NCBI GenBank assembly: GCA_022749755.1
Contig: CM040453.1
Location: forward strand, 12,409,368 to 12,473,367
Direction: 5' to 3'
From: Azadirachta indica
Taxonomy: Eukaryota; Streptophyta; Magnoliopsida; Sapindales; Meliaceae
DNA length: 64,000 bases
The notes under the pieces were generated by a model, which saw nothing but the letters and a program-made list of their open reading frames with translations, had not been told where the DNA came from and ran no database searches. This document shows, piece by piece, positions 37,302 to 51,654 of this stretch. Numbering within the stretch: the stretch's first letter is position 1; each line of letters opens with the position of its first letter. A program made the position numbers and the translations under genes.

Positions 37302-40300
37302 GTTTTTATCTGGTCAAATTCTTCTTGATTTGGTTGTTTAATTTTGGGGGTAATGTTGATTCCTTTTGGGAGTGTGAAATGGGATGAAAGAATATCTGTT
37401 CTTGATTTATTTGTTTATAATTTTTATTATTTATTATTAGTTAGTAATATTATTATTATTTGGCTATTTCTAGTGGGATTTCTGCCTTAGCTTTTAAGAA
37501 AGTAGTAAATGTCTGGAGCATTAAATGAGTACTTAAGCACACATTGTTCTTTGTTTATGAAGCTATTTAGAATACGATAGACAATCTTTCCTTAAGATTA
37601 TATTATTTTATTGTTGGTGCTGAGTAGGGCTGTTTTGTGTTACTCATGACAAAAGATTAAGAAATCTTTTCTTATTATTTAATTTTTGTGTTGTCATTTC
37701 TTTATTTGTTTTTAATGGGGTGTTATGCAATCGGCAACATGTAGCTAATTAATAATTATTTTATCACCCATTAAAGTACTTAAATTTGCCGCTTATGTTT
37801 TTGCTGCTTCCACTCTACAATTTAGCCTTTAATAGTGCATTTTCATTTTTTTGAAGGAAGCATATTCTCCATAGTTATCATATTTGCTTCCTCTTTATTC
37901 TATTGCATCTCATTGGAAAAGTCATAAAGATAAGATATCTTCATGATTTATGTTCATCATGTTGCTTTTAATTATTCGCTCGTTTTTTTTTTTTTTTTTT
38001 TCGGTAGAAAATACATATAATGACTGGCTTTAAATTTCCTTAAATAGATTTGTGTTAATAATAATAATAATTAGTGCAGAAACCTCAAAATAGTTGAGCG
38101 TTTTAAAGATTGGTGTGTTGAGATAGATAAGGGTGATATTAATGCATGTAAATGTAGTTGTAGCCAACTCAATGTATATGTTAAGGTCGGTGGATGTTGG
38201 GTAGAAGCAATTAATTCTATCTACTATTTGCCACAAATTATAATGTGGTGGTCTTGAGTGCCCATTGATGAATATATCTACGACCTTTTCTTTCTATTTT
38301 GTTTTCCCTTGAATTCCTATTTAGACTTTGGTGTTCTTCGTTTTCTTTCTAAGCTTACCTTATTTTGTGGGACTGGATATACGAGAAAGTCTTATATGAG
38401 AACGCTTTCTTTTGCACGACCATGAACTGTTTGTGTTTATATTATGAATTTTTATATAAATGATGCATGAACATAAATGTATTTGTGTTTATATTATAAT
38501 TTTATTGAATGATCTCATAAATGATATGATCGAAAACATGTTTTTAGACTTGCTGTCTTGAAAAGAGTATTATGAGAATCTTACTGACCTCATATGGTAT
38601 GTGAGATTGTTGACAATGTTGACAATGTGAAGCAAACCAACAACCCATGTGCAGTTGCAAGGGCATATTGCAATCAAATTGTGGGTGTTCGTTTCATCAT
38701 TCATGCCTCTAGCTTTGACTGACTTTCATTGACATCTTGTTGAATTTATGCTTAGGTTTTTCATTTTAGAATGCAACTTCTGTCAACAATTAAACAATAT
38801 ATGTCGGCTAAATTTAAGAATTGGTTGACATTTAGCTTAAAAAATATTATCTCAATGAGCTGTTTAGCCTAAAAATATTATCTTAATGATTATATATATA
38901 GAGAGATTTGTAAAAATTGCAGATGAATAGAAGGATTGTGGAAATTTATAAGGCTTTCCCTTCTACAATAATTCTATTCTTTTTGACCCTTAATTGACCA
39001 ATTATGTTGCTAAAAATTCAAAATATTTGTACTGATTCTTTTTATTTTTCACATTTCAGGATTTATTACCAAAATTGAAGATATTTTTAGTTAAAAGGAC
39101 TATTTTAAGTATTTGCATCTTATCAGAATAATAAATAAGCATACACTTGTTATTAGATAAATAAGTCCCTCAGATGGTATATATCAAATTAAAAAATGAC
39201 TAAAGGGGATTGATCTATTACAATTATAAAAATTGTATTTTTATTTGTTGTTTTGTGGAGGGACTTATTTATTGTTATCCCATTTTAATTATATAATATT
39301 TTGATTTTTGATCTTAATCTTTAATCATTATAAATTGAACAAGAATAATGGTTAATAATTTATACTGTATATAATTAGAGTAAAAGAAAGGAAAAAGAAC
39401 CTGGAGATTTCGAAAGTTTTGATTAGTTGTATGGTTTAATAAATCCATTGAAGTTTGTATTTATTAAAAAAATTGATTATATCTTTATACAATCATAATT
39501 ATTGAATAAAAATAGTTAAATGACTATTCATTAAATGAACATAATATCATATTATAGTATATTATTAATGTAATATTTATTAATATGTAACAAATTTATT
39601 TATTTTATAATATATTTTATTAAAATAGATAAAATTTATATTTTAATTATGATATACTCATAAATTATTTATTGCCAATACAATGATAAATAAGCACTTA
39701 TTATTAGTATTATAATTAATTTTAATTAGAAGTTTAAAATAATTTTTTAGTTAATTATTATTTTTTAAATTAATAAAAATATTAATGAGCATGATTTAAA
39801 TTATTGAAATTAATTGATTTGATAGATTAAACCTTAAGAACCGATCAGTCTTTTCGTAAAGAAAAAAAATGTCAAACAAACCATCACAAACGCATTAATT
39901 TATTGACTTGAGAATGAGTTGAGTTGCAAGCTGTAATCATAAATGTAGGCATGTGAACATTCCTACAAGTGTAGAGGGCCCACTATAATAATTAATGGGC
40001 CCCAATTAGCTGTGGGTCATGTTATGCTACATTATTTTGATGTATGTCACTTATTTTTTTTATTCTCTTTTTTAGAGCCATTTTCAACTCCTCTTCCATA
40101 AATTTTAAAATATTTGTTTCAATTTTCAATTGATAAGTTATGAAAAAAAAAAAAATCTGACAAGTCTTTAAACTATAGGTAAATGCATATTTTATTTGTA
40201 ATAATTTAAAACTTATTTAGTTAATATTTCATTTAATATCAATTATACGTTCAAAATAAATTGTCATCAGGATTATATTAAACTTTAGAATTTTTTAATA

Positions 40301-43300
40301 AATACAACGTATGATTAATTTTAAGAAACAAGCGATAAAGTTAATACTTACTTTTCACTATGATATATTTAACGAAATAAAAATTAAATAAGTAACTTTT
40401 AAATTATTAAAATTAAAATAATATTAAATTGTATTTTAAAGACAAAACAATCTTTTTCTTGTAAATTATATTTAGGAATATTGACAAATATCTTCTAAAA
40501 ATTGATTAAAAACACGACCTCTTCCTTAATAATCATTAACACGGATCCCTCTAATCCGAACATTTGACTGAAATCAATTAAAACAAAATTTATTTTTTAA
40601 TAATATATATTACTTTTTAAAAATTAAGACGGATGAATTAGAAATTATTTAAAAAAATATTGAAAGAAATTAAGTGATGTAAAGTATATCTAGCTGTAAT
40701 ATGCGAGTTAACTACTCAATTAATTTTCATAATTTTTGTTATTAGATGGTAAAATAAACTTAATATATTAATTTTTAAAATTATGATAAAATTTTATTTC
40801 CTTTTTATTTAATTGTTGTAATAAATTTATATATTTCTTTAAAAACAATATTATGATATAATTTATTTCTTTTGTTTAATTTTTCATCGATCTCTATATC
40901 GTTAAATAATTAATGCATAATTCTTTTTTACTCATAAAACTAAGTATAGAAATAAAATAATCATATACTACATAGAAAAATGACATATGTATTAATATAA
41001 TTTATTAAAAAATTATTCTATTTATGAATTATTTACATTAACAGAATTCAGATTTTGTAAATATAAATATAAATATATGAAATATTTTAAAATATATATA
41101 TATATATATAATATACTAGTTTTCAAATTTTTTATCTTTATTAAAATAAACCACTTAATACTTATATCTAAATATTTAAAAATATTATATCATTTAAACG
41201 TCAATTTCAATTTTAGTGATCTTGAAATTAAAAAAAAAACTATAAATGTCACCACCACAAGTTGTTTGTCATTTAATGATTTTTAAAATAATTTATTACT
41301 TCAATTAATTTAATCAATCAATGATATAATAATAGCAATAAATGTGTCAAGAGCGACAATTCAAGGGGTAAAGTTAGGCATTCATAAAATAGAACGGTTA
41401 TCAACTCAATTGGTCCAATCTTTAAAAAAAAATAAAAATAAAAATAAAAAACTCAATTGGTCCAAGGATAACAACATTTTGGTCCCTAACCTTTTCTAAA
41501 ATAATAAACTAGAACATGATTTATTTAATTTAACAATTTAATCTTTGTATTTTGTATTTTAATCTTGTCTCTCACAACATATCATATTAATAGGAATAAT
41601 AATGGACCAAAGACAAGCGTCACCATCCCTATCCTTGTTTGGTCTAGGGATCACTATCTCTAACTCGTCCCTTTTTAGGGTGTAAACAAAGACATGTTTC
41701 AGATGTCTTTGTTTTAGAGGAAAAAAAAATTGACTTATCTTGTTATTTATTTAACCACTTTTTTTGATAAATATTTTTTGAATTTAACAAACTTTATGTC
41801 TATTTTTTTAGGATGGTTTGAATTCATGATTTTGTAATAATTTGATAGTATTAGACTCAATGTAAATTTTAAAAAATGTTAAATTTATTGATCTAAATAT
41901 ATTTTAAAAATATTTAACAAAATCAACTCTTAGAAATCTCATTCTTGATTTCTAATTAACATAAAGTACCCACAAATTTTAATTTCTCATTAATTTTTAT
42001 AATACAAATAAAATTTTCATATCTTACCAAAAATAATAATAATACAAATCATTATTTCATACATTAAATTACGAATTCACACATTAATTACAATAATGTA
42101 ATAAAAATAAACAATTAATTTATTTCATAAAATAATTGACATAATCAGTAATTTTATTGATACAATTTATCTAAAATATGACAACTTACAATAATTAGGT
42201 CATAAAAAACATCAAAGTTGATTGATACATTTTCTTCAACTTCCCATAAGAATAGAATTAGAAAAATTGATTATGTATTTTGAATTATTTTAGTTTACAT
42301 ATAAGTGTTAGTTTGAAAATTAAAAAAAAAACTACTAACAAATTATAACTCCATTTTTTAATAGAATTGACAAAAAAATAGAGAAAATATATTAAATGAA
42401 TTTTAGAGTTTTATATTTCTTATTAATTTTGTACAAAAATATTTTTGTTTCATAAATAAAAAATTAAAATATTGAAAATAAAATAAAATCATCGAAAATT
42501 TCTCTTTGTTTTACTTAATCTTATATTATTATATTAGAAGAAATTAACTCACTAATTATAAATCATTTTATTTCATATCAAATAATTATTTTTATTCTAT
42601 TAAAATTTATTGTTTCAATAATTAAAAAAAATATTTATTTTTTAGTTGAAAATTTTAACAAAATTTTCTACTAAAAAAATAAAAATATAAAGAACTTATT
42701 TGATTAAATTAAAAAATTTGAAACTTTTATAATATTTTATAAAATAAAATAGACTCATATGTAAATTACGTTAAAAAAAAAAATTAATTTTATGCAGGAA
42801 TGGGGACGGGAAAGAAGCCCATTCCATCCCCGTCCCCTCACCGAGATAAACGAGTTAAACTTTAGTGATTAAAATATTAAAATTAAAAAATATATATATA
42901 TATCCTATTATTGGTACTCCATTCGCATAATTATTGGAGTTATAAAGTCATAAAAAAACAGAGATTGATGTGATTAATACCATTTTTGTTATTTTTATAA
43001 GAAAAAAACAGTATACTTGAATTAATTCACCAACGAAATTAGAGAGAAAGAGAACTAGAAAATGCTTAAATATTGTATTATTAAGTGCATGACCTGAATC
43101 TTGACTTTGTGCTTGATGTTACTAATACAATGCATGCAACCGTAATTAGTCCATTTTTACTTTATAAATAATCAAATTGCAAGATTTTTTTCTTAATTAT
43201 AAATATCTACTAGTATTGTAATTCACTTCAGAGTTCATATTTAGAGGTTAAAAAGTACCACAAGGAGGAGTCTTGTATTCAGGAGGGCTCGAGTATATAT

Positions 43301-43940
43301 CTTCTTTAAAGAAGGTATGTGTTTTTACTACGTAGGTTAAATTCGGACGGCAATCAAATCACATTTAATATGAATATTTGTAGAGAGAATAGCTTTGTTG
43401 CAATAATGTGGACAATACCTAATTGATGATGAACATGGCAACTGCTCATTACAAGATTGTCATCCTATCTTGTATGTCATTCTTTAATCATAAATATGTA
43501 CTATTTTGTATATCATTATCTAATCATGTGAATTAATCAAATTAAAATTCTAATTAATCATATCATAAAGTGCAAATAAAACATGAGAATGATCAATAAA
43601 ACCTTATTAGAAAAAGGATAATATCATGACTTTCACTTAATTTTTTATTAATTCTAGTTAGTCAAGTATAAATCGTGTCCCAATCTCATCATTGAGTAAC
43701 GAAGCAATTAAACAAACTCAAAAACAAGAAATAAAAACGAAAATCTTTTTGGATTTTTTAAAATTTTTATTTTTATTTTTTGAGTTTATGACTCTATATA
43801 ACTAAAACCCAAAACCGAAACTTCAAATTCTACAACTAAACTTTAACGTAACATTGTCCTCCATATTTATAATCAAGATTATGCAATGATTAGATAAAAG
43901 AAGGATCGAAGGGAGGGAAAATACTATATAAGCAAAGAGA
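37302..43940. other. AT-rich intergenic region, gene-poor
   Basis: No gene seen. It contains poly-T and AT runs, a possible inverted-repeat element (about 39,421-39,850), and GGGGACGG/CCCCGTCCC words near 42,800-42,840 like those of some plant transposable elements. Confidence 0.55.
39421..39850. mobile_element. Probable non-autonomous inverted-repeat element, copy 1 (weak)
   Basis: The right end (ttattattttttaaatta through gatagattaaaccttaag) resembles the right ends at 61,807 and 63,118. The left end (ggtttaataaatccattga) is a weak reverse complement of it. Degenerate. Confidence 0.35.
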
Positions 43941-43949
43941 AGGACAAGG

Positions 43950-44905
43950 GGAAGATGGCATTTTGAAACATGCAGAACGCTCTATCCATAGCAAATTGGA
44001 AAGCCATATACGTCTCTATAAACATATAGATGTCTAGTTTACGTTGCTTTTTACAGAACTCGATTCTGAATTTTCTGCAAGAAGTTATTACTCCAGAAAA
44101 ACAGTCGTAGAATTCTTCCTCTTTCTTGTACACCTTGGTTTAATATCTTCAGGCAGACCTAACTTCTTCATCTTTTAAGCACAGTGTGGATCCACACGAG
44201 TGAGATCCATCTTCCTCAAAATGTAATTATAGCTCAAATAACTATCTAAATCTGGAATGTATGGCATCTTCTCCTGGTAAGTAAGAATGGTCTCTAAAGA
44301 ATCTTTGGGGCCATAATAATTGAATGTCTTGTTCTATATCATCATAAGTATCAACAAAATAATATTCATCTTCATCATTCAGTAGCTCTAATGAATCAAA
44401 CACTTTAAACGCTCTTGTTTTATCGAGGAGATTAATGGTGGTGTACTCGTTTTGACATCAATATTTTCTTTATTCTTCAAACTCGAACTTTCTCCACTCT
44501 TAGCAAAATCCTCCTTTGATGCTTGCTTAATTTTGGCTTCCCTTCTTGCTGAATTTTCCTAACTCATTTTTTGCTCATATGGTGAGTTCATCTCTTGCTC
44601 AACTCCTCTTGGTGCCGTCTTTTTATGCTCATCAACATTTATAACATTCCTTTTACTAGTTTCTTGTCCTCTTAAAGATTAATTTTTGCACTCGATTCAT
44701 CAATCCTGGCCGCCTTGTCTATCTCACTATCATTTCTGAGAATTGTAATAGCTTTTACTTTGGTGGTTCAAGATTGACTTGTAGTTAGCTTAAAAGCTCG
44801 CCTTGTTCTCATCCTCATTAAAAAAGAAACTATCATTTTCCAACGAAATGAGAAACTCTTTTTCGTCTTTTATTATATCTACAACCTTACATTTCTCTTA
44901 TTTCC
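43950..44905 (-). pseudogene. Degenerate pseudogene of unrecognised family
   Basis: Read on the minus strand, several stretches have protein-like composition but lie in different frames separated by stops. Examples are EKEFLISLENDSFFFNEDEN (about 44,865), EHKKTAPRGVEQEMNSPYEQ (about 44,620), FDSLELLNDEDEYYFVDTYD (about 44,380) and YIPDLDSYLSYNYILRKMDL (about 44,250). Acidic and Lys/Glu-rich segments dominate. The distribution suggests one former protein of about 300 residues, now broken by at least three stops and frame changes. I do not recognise the family. It ends just downstream of the DUF707 gene. Confidence 0.45.
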
Positions 44906-45059
44906 AAAAAATGAAAGGTTTAATTACAAAACCTGAATTATGATATACATATACCAAACTCAACCATGGCATCTCTTCACAACTCTACATGAAACCAGAA
45001 GGAAAAATCTTAGCTTTTTAAAAAAAAAAAGTTATTTATTGTATGCTCTGCTTCTACTT

Positions 45060-48000
45060 CTATGTCTCTACATATGGATCTATCCAACATGTATCCTTCT
45101 TCGCTGCTTGTCTCCATCGTCTTTGAAAAATTTTGTATTCTATATATGACTGTCTCCTCACCTGCGCGAGATCAAATGACAGCATGTGACTAACTGACTG
45201 ATTTATGAAGAAATTGTAAAAATTGAACCATTTAATACTGGTTACTTACTTCCAATCTAGGATCCTTTCTGCGAGGACGAGATGAAGTCTGCAATAGATG
45301 GGTGAGTACAAGTTTAGTTTCATTGATGACAAAAACAAGGCAAGAAGCATGATAGGGTTAGAAAAGATCGTACCCTTTTCATTACACTCGTTATATTTTC
45401 TTTTTCAAGACTATGCTCATTTTCTAGCAAGTTCGCCTGCATTAATGAACATTCATTACCACTAATTACCGAAATGTAGAATACAGAACATGTGTAGGGA
45501 GCAGCCAATTTATACAAAATGAATGTGAGGGAAGATTTATACCTTGTTTATTTCCAGTGGGGCTCCGAGAGTAGGGCGACCGTAATGGATTACATACTCG
45601 GCATCCACAATACCTACACTTTTGGTTCGATCTCCCTATCAACAGAATGAATTAAGCAACAAGTATAGGCCAAACAAAACAATGCTGCATATCAGAAATT
45701 AAAGAATAAATGATACGGAGTCATTTGCCTGTACACAATAACCAAGCTGCATATCTAGACCCCAAGCGTGGATTAAGTCATTCTGTGAAAGCATAATGAA
45801 AAGAAGCAAAATCAGTTTGAAGGCTCAAACTGTAGATGTATTGTATTGCTTATTGCATTAAAATGTCTATATGAAGAAAAGAGACACCTGGATCATGTAC
45901 CATACACAACGCCATGCAGCCCTTGAGAAAACAGGGGCCATCATTTCTATCCACCTATGAAAACGGTTTTTATCTCAGTTTTCAAGAACATGATAAAGAA
46001 ATGAATCCTACATGGCTCTTAAGGAAAATGCCAATCTAATGCAGCAATCAAAATATTGATGGATTTTACTGTCAGTGAGAGTTTACCCGGTACATGGGGG
46101 TGCCTTGCTGTTCTGGTTGCAAGAACCAGATTTAAAAGTTCTTCTGCCCACAGCATGTAGCAAAATGTAAGGAACAATCTACTATTGTAAGTAAATGATG
46201 TTGAAACAGGTAACGAGCAATATGCTGAGCCTATAAGTGCTTTCCAGAGAATTACAGGGGAAACACTGTGGGGAAAAAACAGAGGGAGGTAATGAGAGAA
46301 CCTGTGCACTACTGATCTACTGATGCGTCCGGTAATTTGATGATGCACCTCTGATTTGGAAGAATCCAGTGCTGGCTGTGATATCTCGAGCCCTTCAGTC
46401 TTAATAATTGACAAATACCTAATGTATCCAACATTTGAAGTAAAAGAAGCAAGATATATCAAGTTCGACTCTTTTTAAAGCTTCCTATGTTAGCTTCCAA
46501 ACTAGAATGAGTTTGTTTTTTTGTTTAAATGGGTTGTTTGTCCACATACTGTTTAGGGTTGAAATACTCTACACCAAGGTCCTCGTCCCAAAGAAATATG
46601 TAACTGTATTCAGCAACGATGTCTGGATGCAAGAAACGCTTTGCAAACCACCTACTCGTAAGTCATAACGGAAACCAACTTTCGATGAAACATATTCAAA
46701 CATAATGAACCTTCTGATATAAGTAATTACAGTAGTAGAAGGTTACGACAACTAACCATTTTGTTTGATTAGGTGCAGAAACATGTATTACACTATCAAA
46801 CCACTTAAAAGTCTTCCATTCATCAACAATTCCATCATAATGGAAAAGCATCACAGTAAAATTGCTTGATAAAAACTGCAGATTTGAACATAATGATCAA
46901 GCGAAATCAGAAACGAAAGAGCATCAAAATCGGGAAATGCACATATGAGTTTAGTTTCATATACCTTTGTGACCATTTTATCCACTAGATCACTTTGCTT
47001 TATTCCAACGGACAGTGCAAATAAGTTGATCGAGGAATGATCACTCTGTCAAAATAGTAACACCCCGATATTATACCTTACCGAGTCAATACTAGTTTAA
47101 CTGAACTATGACTGAATGATTCTTGAAAGCTGAGTGATCACACATCACAAACAGAAACATCTGTGTTACCTTCGGAAAGCCCCACAGCGGTCGCATATGC
47201 AGGTTAGACGTTTTTGAGATGATACCTTCCGGTAAAGCCTCACTTCCAGCCGGCCTACAGTGATTCTAAAACAGATAAAAAAACATAAGAGACAAAAATC
47301 CCAAAGAATTTATTCGATACAAAATCTTTCAAGGAAGCAAAAACAAACCTCGCATTTGTTCAACTTTGAACTTATCGGTAAAGCATTAAATCTCTGCACA
47401 ACAGAACCGAAGCTATATTAAATATCTAACAAACTTACACTGCTGGTTTTGTGGGTGCATAAGATCGAGACAAGAACAACAAAGTGAAGAATAAGATGAA
47501 AAATTATTCTAAAACATAAGAGAACAGAGTATAAAAATATACCATTACATGTTTTGGTGATATAAACCCATTCCCTGAAAATGAGAATAGGAAAAACACA
47601 GAAACTGCAGCAATAATGCTACAAAGACATGATCTTCTGATATTTGGGTCAGCAACCAGGGATACCTGATACAAATATTGCAATAAAATGATAAGACTTC
47701 TAATTCAGATCGCTATACAACAACGATTTTTCCGTAAGGACTCGGGGCAGCATAACAAATCCATAGTAGTGAATTAGAAAGTTGCAGTAATGATGTTCGA
47801 ATAAGCAGGGGAGCAGAAACACAAGCTCAGTGTGCTAGAAGAACATTGGTTTGTAATTGTATGATTTTGAAGTACACAGAGAACTAGAATCAAAGGCATT
47901 GCAGCATTACACAATGAGTTCTGATAATTGGGACTATGAACACAAAGATAAAGTTATATCAGAAACAAAGACAAACTATAACTATATAACAACCTTCTAG

Positions 48001-48416
48001 CCCAATTTAGATCTTTGACATTCTCATTTTACCAAATTCAAAGAGTATCAAATATGGAATATTAGGAATTGAGCTCCAAATTATAAAAGAACAAGGAACT
48101 TTTCTTTCACTGAGGCAGTGAAAACATTGAAGCTAACACAATTTGGTTCAAGAATAAGAAATTCTCCTGTTTGCCAATGAAACTTTCACTGATTATACTA
48201 AAACGACACCGCATCTAACTGATATTTGCATTATGAATGAAGCCATGAGACAAGCATATGAATATTCATTGACCCCAAAATAAATAAAAAAATAAAGCAG
48301 AGAATATTCGCAATCTCATCATTATTATCTCAACAGCTGGATAACAAAATAATGATAAAAATTAAAAATTTATTTTAAAACATAAAAACGAAACTTACAA
48401 AATTGATGGACTTCAT
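45060..48416 (-). CDS. DUF707 family protein (Golgi-type membrane protein, unknown function)
   Basis: Fourteen exons on the minus strand: 48416-48399, 47665-47549, 47393-47349, 47265-47170, 47045-46965, 46875-46757, 46651-46550, 46418-46302, 46143-46087, 45954-45888, 45782-45729, 45635-45543, 45288-45250 and 45161-45060. They sum to 1107 nt, 368 residues. An N-terminal signal anchor lies at about residues 20-37 (IIAAVSVFFLFSFS), then CRPAGSEALPEGI, the core FTVMLFHYDGIVDEW, YIFLWDEDLGVEYF (D181-E182-D183), LEISQPALDSSKSEVHHQIT, APPCTGW and VIHYGRPTLGAP. These are signature phrases of Pfam DUF707, often labelled lysine-ketoglutarate reductase trans-splicing related. A glycosyltransferase-like role via the DED motif is only inference. 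One intron begins with GC (45,728). The gene looks intact. Confidence 0.9.
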
Positions 48417-48671
48417 ACCCCAGAGATTATGAAACAGCAGCAACGACAAAAGAAGGAAGCTCTGTAAATATATGTATCTGTATCTATATGGGTTTGTGTT
48501 ATGGTGAAAAGTGCTCCTTCTTGGTGTTCAGGCAAAGCACTTTTGAAGAAAAACCAGCGTTAAAAAGGACAAGGGAACGGAATGACAAAGTGCTTTTGGG
48601 GAATGTTACAGAAAGAGAAAGAGAGAAGAAGACGAAGAAGAAACTGTTGTGTGTCAGGTAATGCTATGGGA

Positions 48672-48684
48672 TAAATATATAAGA
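48672..48684 (-). promoter_or_regulatory. Possible TATA element of the DUF707 gene
   Basis: On the minus strand cttatatatttatc lies about 255 bp upstream of the start codon. The spacing would imply a leader of about 220 nt. Weak evidence. Confidence 0.3.
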
Positions 48685-49460
48685 ATGACCCCGAAAAGCA
48701 CGGCCCGTTGTGAAATAGCTTCTGCTTTTCTCACTTTCCGCACGATCGAATAATATTTGCATTATTATATTATTGGATTAATAACTTGTAAGCCCCTACA
48801 GTTCTATTAACTATAAATTGAGCACTAATCTAATATTTATGACAAATAGTTCCTAGCTTGGTTGACTAAAATGCCCTTAAGTGGTAAGTTACATACTCTG
48901 AACATTAGGCAATTTCCTCCTAAAAATTTATTGACGCTCATTTCACAAAAATTAGATATAAATTTTCAATTAATATCAGACTAGATTTTATTAATATTCT
49001 TGATTCTCATTAATTTTTTTAAATGATATCGATAAATTATGAATATAATTTGTAATTTTTAAAAAATAACATTAGGATAAAAGATAATTAGACCTCCATA
49101 ATATATAATTTAAAGACCTTTTAGTTGAAATTAATTATTAAATAAACTTTTTTTTTACTTTTTTCTTTGGTTACTTTTTTGCCTAACGATCTATATCGAT
49201 TTGTACAATCACATAAATACATTTCTGATCCATATTGGCCAATCTAATAGCATAAATAACATCTTTGTTTTTTCAATTAATTACTTCAAACCAAGTAAAC
49301 TCATGAAACTATATATAAATAAATAAATACATGCACAATTTCTTCTTCCACCAAGTATCTACTTTTCCAACCTAAAATTAAATTGAAAAAAACACAAAGA
49401 AAACTGAAAATATAGAGAAAAAGTCTACTAGTAATTGTTTTTGCACATTAGTTGCTACCA

Positions 49461-49670
49461 TACATTATTGTTCTATTCTATATGATTAGAGATAATCAAG
49501 GAGATTAAGGACTTTGAGATAATCAAAGACTATTTAATTGCTAATACTAACAGGAAAAAAATAATACATTATTGCTCTATTCTATATGATTAGAGATAAT
49601 CATGGAGATTAGAGGACTTTGAGATAATCAAAGCCCATTTAATTGCTAATACTAACAGGAAAAAAAAATA
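49461..49670. repeat. Tandem duplication, 104-bp period
   Basis: tacattattgttctattc at 49,461 recurs at 49,565. Both units run through gattagagataatca and end in ctaacaggaaaaaa with few differences. Confidence 0.85.
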
Positions 49671-51654
49671 GAAGAGGTTTATTTGGCAATTAATTTTAAT
49701 TAAGGGGTCTTCAAGTTATGTGAAGTATCATTTGTACTTAACATTATAGGGATAATTTGTCATTTCAATACATGGTGGGACCTAATTGTTATAAGTAAAC
49801 AAATCTTGTGTTTATCTGGAAAACGTAAAAAGTTTAGGAGCCTGGATGTTATTACTGAATATTGTTATTATTAATTTGTATCATTAAGAAGAGTAATAGC
49901 ACCAGAGATATTGCCCACTCATTGAAAGCAAGACATGTTCTACCCATTTACTTCGTTTCATTTATTTTAATATCATTCATTTTTCATTATTAGTTCTATC
50001 ATTAGCCTTAAATTCTTAATTTAAAAAAAAAAAGAGTTTGGAGTTGGTGCCTTTTTTTTAAAAATAAAGTAGGAATATAATTGGGTTTTAGTTAAAATTT
50101 AATTTTATATTTTGAAATCTAAATTAAATTAAAATTTGAATACATCTAAATTTGTATAGTTGGCAGATGTCTAATTTAGGTGAATATATGATAATAAGTT
50201 AAATTCAGATCTTAAACTGAAAAATGAATGACTCATTAGTCATTCAGATTTTTTAAAATTGTTTATTTTAATTTTAAGGCTAATAATTTGATAATTATAT
50301 CTAAAAGAATTAAGTTAAAATTTATTTAGTTAATCTAAATACATATCCAATAGTAAATTTAAAAATACTCGTATCAATGTTATTTAAGATATGATATATC
50401 AAGTTATTTATAATTATCCAAATCATATTTATATTTCACTTCATAAATAAAAAATAAATACATTAGAGTAAATAGATGTCTAGTTTTACTTAATATTTTA
50501 TTTATAATTATTCGAATTTATATCTTCAAATATATTCCGATTTAACATTCACTAACCATGTTGGACGTATTTATTTATATATTTTTAGTAAAAAGAAATT
50601 GTATGTTTTCATAAATCATTAGTTATATAGAGTTTTTAATACAATTAGTGTCCATTAATAATTTTTTTTTTTTTTTGAAGTATTGTGTGCGAAGAATCCT
50701 TTTGTGAAAAATTAAATGAAGCACTATGTAGAAATAAAAGCATACTACCATATTCTAATGTCATAAATGTCTTGATTGCAAAGTTGAAAATGACTAGGAT
50801 AATGTAATTAAATATTAACTAAATGGAGTAACTTTCTCTTCAACTTTTTTTTTAATAAATATCTAATTGAATTTTCATAAGAATATCTTAATTACAAGTT
50901 TAATTAGTAAGTATTTGAAATATAAAAATTCTACTATAGATAACTCTGAATTTGAAATATTATTATCTTTTTTCAAGAAAAATTATGATAGAAAAAGATA
51001 AGATTAAAATCATAATCATAATTCATTCTATATATTTAAATTACAAAAAATGAGGCAAAAGTTTGGACACTATCTTTTGTTTTATATTTAAAAAGTTTGG
51101 ATGAATAATAAACCGTACTCATAAAATGCTAAACATTTGATTCAAAATTGAAATGATTTAAAAGCGTTGAGCGTGTTCCAAACTTGAGTGCTACTACTAG
51201 AAAATTAATTAATTAAATTCGTTTAAAAAAAATTTAGTATAAATTTTTTTTAAAAAAAAAAATTGTTGGAGGGGTATGGTGAATTCATTTAAACTTTCAA
51301 TAGAATTGATGATGTTTGTTGTGGATTAATTTTGAGACAATAACTTGTACCTAATTTTAGACAATGACACACACATTACCATGCCTAGTTGCATCTATTA
51401 ATTAATTAATTATTTTGAAAAAGTAAATGGAGACCTAAAATAAAAAAATAATAAATAAATATAATATAAAAAGATTGCCATGTGTGTATTTTTTTTCCCC
51501 TTCTTAGTTTGTTGATTATTAGATGAGAGAGCAGAAAAGAAGGGGTGAAGTTGGAGTAGTCTTGGGATTATAATAAAATTCCAAAATGATGTGTTCTGGT
51601 ATCATATTTATAACGAAGATTATAAAAGGAATAACGTAAAAAATATTTTTCTGC

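Noticed and set aside
46019..46462. 147-codon minus-strand frame
   Set aside because: It is the DUF707 exon 46418-46302 read through its donor into the intron. Only the first part is real.
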